Source: CAYNQN01 sp964530525
Lineage (GTDB): Bacteria; Actinomycetota; Acidimicrobiia; Acidimicrobiales; Acidimicrobilacustridaceae
Assembly (NCBI GenBank): GCA_964530525.1
Contig: CAZHBH010000061.1
Location: forward strand, 1-13,169
Reading direction: 5' to 3'
Length of the DNA stretch: 13,169 bases
Shown: one piece after another, positions 1 through 7,800 of the stretch
Layout of the letters: each line of letters starts with the position of its first letter
How positions within the stretch are numbered: the stretch's first letter is position 1
Notes under the pieces: model-generated
Told to the model about the DNA's origin: nothing
The model's database searches: none
What the model saw: the letters and a program-made list of their open reading frames with translations, nothing else
Position numbers and translations under genes: made by a program

Positions 1-1
1 C

Positions 2-1291
2 AAGAACCTGGTCGACATCATCCTCACCAACAACGGCTACGACGTCGTGAACCTCGGCATCAAGGTGTCGATCAGCGACATGATCGAGAAGGCCCTTGAG
101 GTGGAGGCCGACGCGATCGGGATGAGCGGCCTGCTGGTCAAGTCGACCCTCGTCATGCGCGAGAACCTCGAGGAGCTGAACCAGCGGGAGCTGGGCTTCC
201 CGGTGCTGCTCGGCGGGGCGGCGCTCACGCGCACCTACGTGGAGCGCGACCTGCGCAACGTCTACGGAGGGCGTCTCTTCTACGGCAAGGACGCCTTCGA
301 GGGCCTGCACGTGATGGACCGCCTCGGGGAGATCAAGCGCAACCCCGACGCCGACGACCCCGAGTGGGGCGTGGTGCCGTCCGAGTCCGAGGTGAAGCTG
401 GCGGGTCGCTTCGGAGGCCGCGACGCAGGCGGAGCGGAGGGCGTGCCCGACAGGTCGCCCGCCGTGGCGACCGACAACCCCATCTTCGTCCCGCCCTTCA
501 CCGGCTCTGCCGTGGCCAAGGGCATAGCGATCGACGACATCGCCGCCTACCTGAACGAGACGGCTCTGTTCAGGAACCAGTGGCAGTTCCGCCCCGAGAC
601 CAAGCCCGACGGCACCAAGGAGTCCAACGAGGAGCTGCAGGAGAGGCTGCGCCCGATGCTGCGCGCCCAGCTCGCCCAGGCCGTCACCGAGAACCTCCTG
701 AACCCTGCGGTGGTCTACGGCTACTACCCCTGCAACTCAGATGGCCAGGACGTGGTGATCTGGGAGGACGAGTCACGCGACAACGAGCTGACGCGCTTCT
801 GGTTCCCCCGGTCGAGCGTCGACCCTTGGCTGTGCATCAGCGACATGTTCCGACCCATCGAGAGCAGCGAGGTCGACTACGTCGCCTTCCAGATCGTGAC
901 GATGGGTCCTGCGATCTCCGAGCGCACGGCAGAGCTCTTCGCCGCCGACAAGTACCAGGACTACCTGCTCCTCCACGGCCTCGGCGTGGAGATGGCCGAA
1001 GCGCTGTGCGAGCTGTGGCACAGGCGCATCCGCGAGGAGTGGGGATTCGCCGACGAGGACGGTCCCTCGCTGGCGGGCCTCTTCCGACAGCAGTACCGGG
1101 GCGGGCGCTACTCGTGGGGGTACCCCGCCTGCCCGGACCTGGAGGACAACGAGAGGGTGGCCCAGCTCCTCGACGCGGGCCGCATCGGTATAGAGGTGGG
1201 CGAGGACACGGGCTACCAGTACCAGCCCGAGCAGAGCACCTCGGCGATCGTGCTCCACCACCCGCAGGCCAAGTACTTCGTGGCCCGCTGA
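2..1291 (+). CDS. metH: Methionine synthase (cobalamin-dependent), C-terminal part, 5' truncated
   Basis: Transfers a methyl group from methyltetrahydrofolate to homocysteine through enzyme-bound cobalamin in the cytoplasm. Only the last 429 residues lie in the window. The frame is open from base 2 and begins with KNLVDIILTNNGYDV, the stretch just after the DxHxxG cobalamin-ligand motif, so the ligand histidine lies just outside. Residues 1 to about 105 are the rest of the B12-binding domain (GLLVKST, LLGGAAL). A variable linker follows to about residue 160. The rest is the reactivation domain, which binds S-adenosylmethionine; it holds RYSWGYPACP from residue 369, fitting the RxxxGY consensus, and PEQSTSAI near the end. 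The stop is at 1289-1291. GTG at 47 is an internal valine, not the start. The gene converges on ku with a 13-base gap. Family assignment is firm; the N-terminal homocysteine and folate domains cannot be judged. Confidence 0.96.
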   Translation, partial: KNLVDIILTNNGYDVVNLGIKVSISDMIEKALEVEADAIGMSGLLVKSTLVMRENLEELNQRELGFPVLLGGAALTRTYVERDLRNVYGGRLFYGKDAFEGLHVMDRLGEIKRNPDADDPEWGVVPSESEVKLAGRFGGRDAGGAEGVPDRSPAVATDNPIFVPPFTGSAVAKGIAIDDIAAYLNETALFRNQWQFRPETKPDGTKESNEELQERLRPMLRAQLAQAVTENLLNPAVVYGYYPCNSDGQDVVIWEDESRDNELTRFWFPRSSVDPWLCISDMFRPIESSEVDYVAFQIVTMGPAISERTAELFAADKYQDYLLLHGLGVEMAEALCELWHRRIREEWGFADEDGPSLAGLFRQQYRGGRYSWGYPACPDLEDNERVAQLLDAGRIGIEVGEDTGYQYQPEQSTSAIVLHHPQAKYFVAR

Positions 1292-1308
1292 CGCCGTAGG
1301 AGCGTCAG
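1288..1308. terminator. Hairpin built from the two facing stop codons of metH and ku
   Basis: A perfect 7-bp inverted repeat (1288-1294 with 1302-1308) encloses a 7-base loop. The left arm contains the metH TGA and the right arm contains the ku TGA, read as TCA on the plus strand. Neither side has a U tract, so this is a possible bidirectional attenuator or terminator, not a canonical intrinsic one. Confidence 0.3.
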
Positions 1309-2132
1309 GCCGTCGCCTTCTCGCCCTCCGCAGCGGTGGGGTGGCGTTCTCGGGTCTGCTTGGCGGCGGCGACCGAGGCCTCGAGGGCGGCCATGAGGTC
1401 GACCACGTTGACCGGCTCCTCCGACTCGGAGGGGATGACGATCTCCTGGCCCTCGGCCTTGCTCTCCACCAACGCCAGGACCGCCTCGCGGTGCGTGTCG
1501 TGGAATCGCTCGGGCTCGAAGTCGGCGGCCATCGTCTCGATGAGCTGGCGCGCCATCACCAGCTCCTTGTCGGACACCTCGACCTCCGCGATCTCGGTGA
1601 GGCCGGGCACCTCCTCGGGCGGGTTGACCTCGTCCGCGTAGACCATGGTGGACAGCAGCAGGTGGCCGTCCTGCGGGCGCACCGCAGCGAGGTACTGCTT
1701 GGAGCGCAGGACGAAGCGGGCTATGCCCACCTTTCCTTCCTCGTCCAACGCCCTGGTGAACAGCGCGTAGGGCTTCGACATCCCGTCGGGCGCCAGGTAG
1801 TAGGCGGAGTCGTAGAAGATCGGGTCGATCTCGTCGAGCGAGACGAACTCGTCGATCTCGATGGTGCGCTGAGCCTTGGGATCCAGCGAAGAGAGCTCCT
1901 CCTCGGTGATGGTGACGTAGGAACCACCAGGCAGCTCGTAGCCCTTCACGATCTGCTCCCAAGGGACCTCTTCGCCGGTCTCAGCGGAGACTCGCTTCTG
2001 CTTCACCCGCGATCCGGTGCGGGCGTCGATCTGGTTGAACTGGACGTTCTTGCGCGACACCGCGCTGAAGAGCTTCACCGGGATGTTGACCAGCCCGAAG
2101 CTGATCACGCCGTTCCAGATGGCCCGTGCCAT
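1305..2132 (-). CDS. ku: Ku, non-homologous end-joining DNA-end-binding protein
   Basis: Bacterial Ku forms a homodimeric ring that binds double-strand DNA ends and recruits the ligase LigD. The 275 residues match the usual length of actinobacterial Ku. The protein opens MARAIWNGVISFGLVNIPVK, the family signature, and continues with YYLAPDG (111-117), the FVLRSKQYLAA core (140-150) and a helical C-terminal segment around VVDLMAAL (243-250), the region generally tied to LigD contact. The tail from about 260 is short and polar. ATG at 2132 is chosen because the family N-terminus starts there. No ribosome binding site precedes it, but TACTCT lies 7 bases upstream, which suggests a leaderless mRNA. 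The gene sits 34 bases behind the membrane protein gene, so it may also be read from that side. No ligD is visible in the window. Confidence 0.97.
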   Translation of the reverse strand: MARAIWNGVISFGLVNIPVKLFSAVSRKNVQFNQIDARTGSRVKQKRVSAETGEEVPWEQIVKGYELPGGSYVTITEEELSSLDPKAQRTIEIDEFVSLDEIDPIFYDSAYYLAPDGMSKPYALFTRALDEEGKVGIARFVLRSKQYLAAVRPQDGHLLLSTMVYADEVNPPEEVPGLTEIAEVEVSDKELVMARQLIETMAADFEPERFHDTHREAVLALVESKAEGQEIVIPSESEEPVNVVDLMAALEASVAAAKQTRERHPTAAEGEKATA

Positions 2133-2139
2133 GCACCCG

Positions 2140-2145
2140 AGAGTA
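2140..2145 (-). promoter_or_regulatory. Putative -10 hexamer for leaderless ku transcript
   Basis: TACTCT on the minus strand fits the actinobacterial TAnnnT -10 pattern and ends 7 bases before the ku ATG, which would place transcription start at or next to the start codon. I see no good -35 element. The lack of a Shine-Dalgarno sequence supports the reading. Confidence 0.35.
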
Positions 2146-2166
2146 CTGCGCTCGCCTGGGAACGGC

Positions 2167-2967
2167 TCAGGACAGCAGCGCGCGGGCGACTAGATCCGTC
2201 CCGAAGGCGGTGAGGATCGCCAGGTAGAGCAGCCCCGTTGCCGCCATCACCGCCGAGTAGCCGCGCTCACGTAGAGCCAGCCGCGTCACCACGACGAGGA
2301 CCAGGGTGGTGACGGCGCACGCCAACCAGAACCACCCCAGGAGCCCTCCCCACCCGTCGTCGATGGAGCCGTTGAGCACAGAGATCATCCCCGTGGGCAC
2401 GAGGAGCAGCACCACCTCCGGTACCGTCAGCCAACCGACCCATCGGACCATCTCGAGCAGCGGCCCCCTCGCGAGTCCCGGCTGCACCAGGTACCAGTGG
2501 CCGAGCAACATCGCATCGGTGATCGCTCCGAGGAAGGCTGCGCCCACCACGAGCCTGGAGACCGCCAGCCAAGTGGGCTCCCCTGCCTCGAGTCCCGCCG
2601 CCACCACGCCCACGATCCCGATGACGGGTGCGACGGCGTCGAGGTTGCGGGGCAGGCCCGCAGGGCCCTTCCCTCGCTCCAGCAGCGAGTAGGCCAGGGT
2701 TCCCAAGGCCACGAGCGCCACCCCGAGAGATGCGAGGTCTCGCACGAGCAGCGGCTCTATGACGAAGGTCCCGATGTAGAACGCAGCCGCCGCCATCAAG
2801 CCGTACACGGCGCGCAGCAACCAGCCGTATCCCAGGCTCAGCTCTCCGCGACGAGTGGTCAGCCAGCAGAACGCGAGACCGCCGGTGGCCCACTGCAGGA
2901 GCAACGACGGGGCGTCGAAGCCGATCAAGGGGCGCCCGGAGACGTCGGGCCTGCAGTGGACATGCAC
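2167..2967 (-). CDS. Multi-pass membrane protein of unknown function, about 8 helices
   Basis: I do not recognise a characterised family. The 266-residue product is strongly hydrophobic, with likely membrane segments near 20-37, 48-70, 79-96, 112-126, 135-158, 173-197, 207-231 and 237-262. Polar residues lie inside or beside helices, notably the stretch DAMLLGHWYL (151-160), whose Asp, His and Trp could bind a cofactor or ion; that is inference. The GTG at 2967 is the first available start, since a TAG lies three codons upstream, but no clear ribosome binding site precedes it, so the true N-terminus may be a little shorter. It lies 86 bases behind lipB-lipA and 34 bases ahead of ku on the same strand. 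It could be the tail of the lipoate operon or a separate unit with ku. It could be a redox-related integral membrane protein; confidence in any function is low. Confidence 0.8.
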   Translation of the reverse strand: MHVHCRPDVSGRPLIGFDAPSLLLQWATGGLAFCWLTTRRGELSLGYGWLLRAVYGLMAAAAFYIGTFVIEPLLVRDLASLGVALVALGTLAYSLLERGKGPAGLPRNLDAVAPVIGIVGVVAAGLEAGEPTWLAVSRLVVGAAFLGAITDAMLLGHWYLVQPGLARGPLLEMVRWVGWLTVPEVVLLLVPTGMISVLNGSIDDGWGGLLGWFWLACAVTTLVLVVVTRLALRERGYSAVMAATGLLYLAILTAFGTDLVARALLS

Positions 2968-3053
2968 CAGAGGCTAGGGCGCGCCGGCGGCGATCCCCGA
3001 ATGCTGGAGGGACAGTGGGCCGGCGTGTGGCCCACCCGATGCCGGAGGCCGGT

Positions 3054-4745
3054 TCAGCTCACCAGCTGAGAGCCGAGAGGAGCCGACGGAGCACCCGTGG
3101 CTCCCTCCGCTGCCTGCCGGGCGTGGTAGCTCGAGCGGGTCAGCGGGCTGGCCTCCACGTGCCCGATGCCCATCGCCTCACCAGCCACCTTCAGCTCTGT
3201 CAGCTCGGCCGGAGTCCACCACCTTGCCACCGGGAGGTGGTCGGCCGTGGGCCTCAGGTACTGGCCGAGCGTGACGATGTCGGTGCCCACGCCCGCGAGG
3301 TCCCCCAGGGCGCCGAGCACCTCGCTCGTCGTCTCGCCCATGCCCAGCACCATCCCGGACTTGGTTACCAGGCCGGCGGCCTTTGCCCTCGCCAGGACGG
3401 CGAGGCTGCGGGCGTAGCCCGCCGACGGGCGCGCCGCTCGCTGGAGGCGAGCCACGGTCTCGATGTTGTGGTTGAGCACGTCGGGCCTGGCCTCGAAGAT
3501 CGTGTCGAGAGCGACAGGGTCGCCCTTGCAGTCGGGGATGAGAACCTCCACCGACACCCCTGGCGTACGGGTGCGAACAGCCTGGATGGTCTCGGCGAAG
3601 GCGCCCGCTCCACCGTCGTCCAGGTCGTCGCGCGCCACCGCCGTGACCACCGCAAACGACAGGCCCATCGCCTCCACGGCCTCGGCAACACGCCCGGGCT
3701 CAGCCGCGTCGAGCGGAGCTGGGTGCCGGGTGTCGACCAGGCAGAAGCCGCAGGCTCGAGTGCAGCGCTCGCCGTTGATCATGAAGGTCGCCGTGCCGTC
3801 GGCCCAGCACTCGTAGATGTTCGGGCAGCCCGCCTCCTCGCAGACCGTCACCAACCCCAGGTCCCGCATGGTCTGGCGGACCTCCTGGAAACCGGTGCCC
3901 ATGCGCACGGGGGCCCGCATCCAGTCGGGCTTGCGCGACCTGATCTCGACCGCCTGGGTGACGCCGGCCTCGGCCAACCGCAGCTGGCGACGAGGGGTCG
4001 TCCCCGCCCCTTGGGAGGTGCGCTCCCCCCGCGAGAACGGCGAGAGGTCCTCGCTGCGGTGTCGCCACGCCACGTCCTGGCGCTCCAGGATGCTCTGGCT
4101 TCCCCAGGTCTCGGCTGCTCTGGCGACTACGGCCTCGACCACGTCTCGCATCGATACCTCGATGCCCTCTGCGCGAAGCGAGGTGACCCCCAGATCGGTG
4201 ATCCCGCAAGGCACGATCCGGTCGAACCAGCTCATGTCGGGCGCGACGTTCAGGGCGAAGCCGTGCATGCTCCGAGCCCGCGACAGCCGAACCCCCACCG
4301 CGGCGATCTTCCTCGGGTGGTCGCCGCCGGGTGCGACCCAGACACCTGGGTGCTCGCTCATGCGGCCGACGTCGCTCAGGCCCAGGTCGCCGAGGGCATC
4401 GATGAGGACCTGCTCGACAGAGCTGACGTAGGCGACGGTGTCGGCCATGCCCCCGCCGCGCTTGCCCGGCACTGTGAGCACCGGATAGCCGACCAGCTGC
4501 CCGGGGCCGTGGTAGGTGACGTCGCCCCCGCGATCGGTTCGCACCACGTCGGCTCCCAGCTCGACCGAGGGCACCAGCACGTTGGCCATCTGGCCCCGCG
4601 GTCCCATGGTGTAGACGTGACGGTGCTCCAGCAGCAGGAGCCAGTCGTCACGAGCCTCGAAGAGGGCGTGCTGGATGGCCAGCGCCTCGTGGTAGGGGAC
4701 GGAGCCGAGCCACCGAACCCTGAGGATCCGATCGGTCGGATCCAC
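3054..4745 (-). CDS. lipB-lipA: LipB-LipA fusion: octanoyltransferase joined to lipoyl synthase
   Basis: One 563-residue frame carries both steps of de novo protein lipoylation. Residues 1 to about 220 are LipB, which moves octanoate from acyl carrier protein to the lipoyl-domain lysine: the RGGDVTYHGPGQ motif is at 72-83, the conserved lysine at K146 (PRKIAAVG) and the catalytic cysteine at C180 (VPCGITDLG). Residues about 250-563 are LipA, a radical-SAM enzyme that inserts two sulfurs: the auxiliary cluster motif is C302-x4-C307-x5-C313, the SAM cluster motif is C328-x3-C332-x2-C335, and RSSY is at 537-540. All key residues are present. The joining segment (about 221-250) is polar and holds no stop and no convincing internal start. 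GTG at 4745 shares one base with the TAG of the E2 gene, pointing to translational coupling. LipB and LipA are normally separate proteins, so the fusion is unusual. Confidence 0.95.
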   Translation of the reverse strand: MDPTDRILRVRWLGSVPYHEALAIQHALFEARDDWLLLLEHRHVYTMGPRGQMANVLVPSVELGADVVRTDRGGDVTYHGPGQLVGYPVLTVPGKRGGGMADTVAYVSSVEQVLIDALGDLGLSDVGRMSEHPGVWVAPGGDHPRKIAAVGVRLSRARSMHGFALNVAPDMSWFDRIVPCGITDLGVTSLRAEGIEVSMRDVVEAVVARAAETWGSQSILERQDVAWRHRSEDLSPFSRGERTSQGAGTTPRRQLRLAEAGVTQAVEIRSRKPDWMRAPVRMGTGFQEVRQTMRDLGLVTVCEEAGCPNIYECWADGTATFMINGERCTRACGFCLVDTRHPAPLDAAEPGRVAEAVEAMGLSFAVVTAVARDDLDDGGAGAFAETIQAVRTRTPGVSVEVLIPDCKGDPVALDTIFEARPDVLNHNIETVARLQRAARPSAGYARSLAVLARAKAAGLVTKSGMVLGMGETTSEVLGALGDLAGVGTDIVTLGQYLRPTADHLPVARWWTPAELTELKVAGEAMGIGHVEASPLTRSSYHARQAAEGATGAPSAPLGSQLVS

Positions 4746-6181
4746 TAGAGCTCGGCTTCCCAGTCCCGTGTCTCGAGGATGTGCTTCACCTCACGCAGGA
4801 AGGCAGCTGCGTACGCTCCGTCGAAGGCACGGTGGTCCCAGCTGAGCCCGAGCATGCCGACGGAGTGGATGGCGATGGCCTCGGTGCCGTCGGAGCCCTG
4901 GACCACCACCGGCTTGCGGGACACACCGTCGGTCGAGAGGATCGCCACCTGCGGTTGGTTGATGATGGGAAGCACCAGGTGGGTGCCGAACGAGCCGGAG
5001 TTCGAGATGGTGAAGGTACCGCCGGTGATGTCGTCCACCGAGAGCTTGCGAGCCCTGGCCCGCTGCGCGAGGTCGTTGATGGCCCGAGCCACCGCCCGCA
5101 TCCTCAGGCCGTCGGCCTCGTGGATCACCGGTGCGAGCAGGGCCTCGAAGTCGAGGTCGACGGCGAAGGCCAGGTTCACGTAGTTGTGCACCACCAGCTC
5201 TCCGTCGCCCATCGTGGCGTTGAGGTGCGGGTAGTCGGCGAGCGCATCCATGACCGCGCGCGAGATGAACGGGAGGTAGGTGAGGCCGAAGCCCTCCGCC
5301 TCTCGCCACTCGGCCTTGTGACGGCTGCGAACCCTCTCGACGTTCTCGTAGTCGACCTCGACGATGGTGTAGGCGTGGGGCGAGGCGCTCTTGGAGGCCA
5401 CCATGTGCTCGGCGGTGAGCCGCCTGATGTTGTTCAGCGGCTCGATGGTCTCGCGCCCGGCCTTGGTCCCCCGAGGCGGCGCGGGGAGCGGCGGTCGGGA
5501 GGTGGCGGGGGCCTGGGGAGCAGCAGGTTCGGCCGGTGCCTGGGCGCTGCCCTGCTCGCGGATGGCACGCTCCACGTCGGCCCGGGTGATGCGGCCTCCG
5601 GCCCCTGACGGCGTCACAGTGCTCAGGTCGAGCGAGTAGTCGGCCGCCAACTTGCGCACCACCGGCGACATGAGCCGGCCACCGGCGCCAGCTCCGTTGG
5701 CCGCCCCTGCGGGTGCAGGGCCAGGCGCTGGAGCAGGAGCCGGAGCCGCGGCCTGGGCCTGCGGCTGAGGAGCCGAGGGCGGAGGTGGAGGAGGCGGGGG
5801 TGGCGGCGCCTGCTGGGCACCCACGGCCGGCGACTCGGTGGTGGGAGGTGCCTGGGCGACGGCCGGCATCGTGGCGGTGGCGTCTGGGTCGGCCTCCGTC
5901 GAAGCCGGCTCGACCGCAGCGCCATCGCCTGCCCCCTGCCCGCCGGGCTCGTCGGAGAGCACGGCCAGCACCGTGCCAACGTCGGCGGTCTCACCTTCGG
6001 GGACCTTGATCTCGGCCACGTATCCGGCAGCTGTGGACGGGACCTCGGAGTCGACCTTGTCGGTGGAGACCTCGAACAGCACCTCGTCGAGCTCGACGCG
6101 GTCTCCCACGCCCTTGAACCACTTGGTGATGGTCCCCTCGGTCACGGACTCGCCCAACTGGGGCATCTGGATGTCAGTCAT
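4745..6181 (-). CDS. sucB: Dihydrolipoamide acyltransferase (E2) of a 2-oxoacid dehydrogenase complex
   Basis: E2 core enzyme that carries acyl groups on a swinging lipoyl arm and passes them to CoA. In 478 residues, a single lipoyl domain spans 1-77 with the modified lysine at K42 (STDKVDSEVPS). An Ala/Pro linker runs from 78 to 167 and contains ten consecutive prolines at 126-135. A peripheral-subunit-binding domain lies at about 168-207 (MSPVVRKLAADYSLDL), a second Pro/Ala linker follows, and the acyltransferase domain fills about 245-478 with the active-site HRAFDG at 450-455. The type resembles mycobacterial DlaT/SucB, so it may serve the 2-oxoglutarate complex, the pyruvate complex or both; no E1 is present to decide. 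ATG at 6181 has a weak AAAGAG upstream. It lies 33 bases behind lpd and overlaps the lipB-lipA start by one base, so its lipoylating enzyme is made with it. Confidence 0.95.
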   Translation of the reverse strand: MTDIQMPQLGESVTEGTITKWFKGVGDRVELDEVLFEVSTDKVDSEVPSTAAGYVAEIKVPEGETADVGTVLAVLSDEPGGQGAGDGAAVEPASTEADPDATATMPAVAQAPPTTESPAVGAQQAPPPPPPPPPPSAPQPQAQAAAPAPAPAPGPAPAGAANGAGAGGRLMSPVVRKLAADYSLDLSTVTPSGAGGRITRADVERAIREQGSAQAPAEPAAPQAPATSRPPLPAPPRGTKAGRETIEPLNNIRRLTAEHMVASKSASPHAYTIVEVDYENVERVRSRHKAEWREAEGFGLTYLPFISRAVMDALADYPHLNATMGDGELVVHNYVNLAFAVDLDFEALLAPVIHEADGLRMRAVARAINDLAQRARARKLSVDDITGGTFTISNSGSFGTHLVLPIINQPQVAILSTDGVSRKPVVVQGSDGTEAIAIHSVGMLGLSWDHRAFDGAYAAAFLREVKHILETRDWEAEL

Positions 6182-6214
6182 CGAAGCTCTTTCGTTGTGG
6201 TCTCGGGTGGTGGG

Positions 6215-7648
6215 TCACCCGTGGAGGGATCGACCGGTCAGAGCGAGCACGCTCTCCCCGAACAGCTCGCTGAGGGTTGGGTGGGGCTGGATGAGCCCAC
6301 CGATCTCTTCGACGGTGGCCTCCCAGTTCACGGACAGGTAGGCCTGCCCGAGCTGCTCTGTGACCCAGGGGCCCACCATGTGCACGCCGAGCACCCTTCC
6401 GGCCAGGCCGTCGGGGCCCTTCTCGGCGATGACCTTCACCATGCCGTCGGGCTCGCCCACGATCAGCGCTCGTCCGTTTCCGATGTAGCGGTGCTTGGAG
6501 GTGACCACCTCGTATCCGGCGTCGCGCGCGGCCTGCTCGGAGAGCCCCACGAAGGAGACCTCGGGGTGGCAGTAGATGCACCAAGGCACCCGGTCGTACT
6601 CGATCGGCAGAGGGTCCTCGCCCAGCACGTCCTTCACCGCGAGGATGCCCTCGGCGAAGCCCACATGCGCGAGCGCTGGGGTGGCGATGACGTCGCCGAT
6701 GGCGTAGACCCCGGCCTCCGCCGTGCGACAGAGGTCGTCGACCACGATGTGGCCCCCCTCGGACACCTCCACCTTCGTGTCGGCCAGGCCCAGGCCCTCG
6801 GTGAGCGGGCGCCGCCCGACCGCCATGACGACGAGGTCGGTCTCGATGCTCTCTCCCTCGCCGAAGCGCACCGTGGTGGAGTCGCCGTCGGCAGAGGGCT
6901 CGTGGCCCTGCACCATCACCCCGGTGCGGATCTCGATGCCCCTCTTGCCGAGGAGGCGCGTCACCAGCTTGGTGATGTCGTCGTCGCATCCAGGGAGGAT
7001 CTTCGGGAGAGCCTCGAGCACGGTCACCTTCGAACCGAGGTCGGCGAGCAGCGATGCGAACTCGCAGCCGATGGCGCCTCCACCGATGACGACAGCTCGC
7101 TCTGGGAGCTTCGTCAACGACAGGAGCTCGTCTGACGTGACGACCAGCCGACCGTCCACCTCGAAGCCCGGGATGGTCCGAGGCACGGAACCCGTCGCCA
7201 GGAACACGCTGGGGGCCTCGAGCTCGACGTCTCCTGAGGAGCCCCCGGAGACGCGCACCTTGCGGACCGAGCCCTCCACCTCGCCGGGCTCCAGCGTGCC
7301 CAGACCGTCGTAGACGGTGACCTTCCGGCCCTTGAGCAGGCCCGACAGGCCCGAGTGGAGCTGGTCGACCACCTTCTGCTTGCGGACCTGCGAGACCTGC
7401 AGGTCGACCGTGGGCTCGCCGGCGCCCACGCCGAACTCGCCGGCACCGGCGACGGCGCGGAAGACCGCCGCTGTCTCGAGTAGCTCCTTGGCCGGTACGC
7501 ACCCCACGTGGAGGCACGTGCCTCCCACCTTCGCCTTCTCGACCATGCCGACGTTCAGCCCGGCGGATGCTCCGTAGAGCGCTGCCGCGTAGCCGGCCGG
7601 TCCACCACCCACGATCACCACGTCATGGTTCTCGGCCGTGGGGACCAC
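6215..7648 (-). CDS. lpd: Dihydrolipoyl dehydrogenase (E3)
   Basis: FAD flavoprotein that reoxidises dihydrolipoyl groups of E2 and reduces NAD+. From GTG at 7648 the product has 477 residues, the usual E3 size. It shows the FAD motif IVGGGPAG (12-19), the redox-active disulfide GGTCLHVGC (C45, C50), the NAD motif VIGGGAIG (187-194) and the C-terminal catalytic HPTLSE (H456, E461). The frame stays open up to an ATG at 7855, but the extra 69 residues look unlike E3 and overlap another small gene, so that start is rejected. The real start is uncertain. An AGGAGG at 7648-7653 directly abuts this GTG, while it stands 8 bases from an in-frame ACG at 7637-7639, which would give a typical N-terminus. 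It is the first gene of the lpd-sucB-lipB-lipA group. The identity is firm. Confidence 0.95.
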   Translation of the reverse strand: MVPTAENHDVVIVGGGPAGYAAALYGASAGLNVGMVEKAKVGGTCLHVGCVPAKELLETAAVFRAVAGAGEFGVGAGEPTVDLQVSQVRKQKVVDQLHSGLSGLLKGRKVTVYDGLGTLEPGEVEGSVRKVRVSGGSSGDVELEAPSVFLATGSVPRTIPGFEVDGRLVVTSDELLSLTKLPERAVVIGGGAIGCEFASLLADLGSKVTVLEALPKILPGCDDDITKLVTRLLGKRGIEIRTGVMVQGHEPSADGDSTTVRFGEGESIETDLVVMAVGRRPLTEGLGLADTKVEVSEGGHIVVDDLCRTAEAGVYAIGDVIATPALAHVGFAEGILAVKDVLGEDPLPIEYDRVPWCIYCHPEVSFVGLSEQAARDAGYEVVTSKHRYIGNGRALIVGEPDGMVKVIAEKGPDGLAGRVLGVHMVGPWVTEQLGQAYLSVNWEATVEEIGGLIQPHPTLSELFGESVLALTGRSLHG

Positions 7649-7683
7649 CTCCTGGAGAGCGCTTCGAATACGACCTTCCAATG

Positions 7684-7689
7684 AGCCTA
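7684..7689 (-). promoter_or_regulatory. Weak candidate -10 for the lpd-sucB-lipBA operon
   Basis: TAGGCT on the minus strand fits TAnnnT and lies in the 152-base space between the 29-residue membrane peptide and lpd. It would give a leader of about 30 bases containing AGGAGG. I see no -35 element, so this is tentative. Confidence 0.22.
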
Positions 7690-7800
7690 CCCAGCGCTCG
7701 GCTAGCCACGAACAGTGGCGACGGATCCCTGCCAGGTGGGTTGCGACCGTCCGCACGGCCTGCCCGGCCCGTGAGGCGACCGAGACGCCGCCGAGATCGC

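Noticed and set aside
2925..2963. A 12-codon frame starting with ATG at 2963 (minus), 7 bases after TAGCCT, ahead of the membrane protein
   Set aside because: It mimics a leaderless start but is very short, out of frame with the membrane protein and has no feature suggesting a leader peptide; likely coincidence.
3015..4748. A 577-codon open frame on the plus strand opposite lipB-lipA
   Set aside because: It is a GC-driven shadow: composition is rich in Arg, His, Gly and Ala with no recognisable domain, and the minus strand encodes two complete enzymes with all catalytic motifs.
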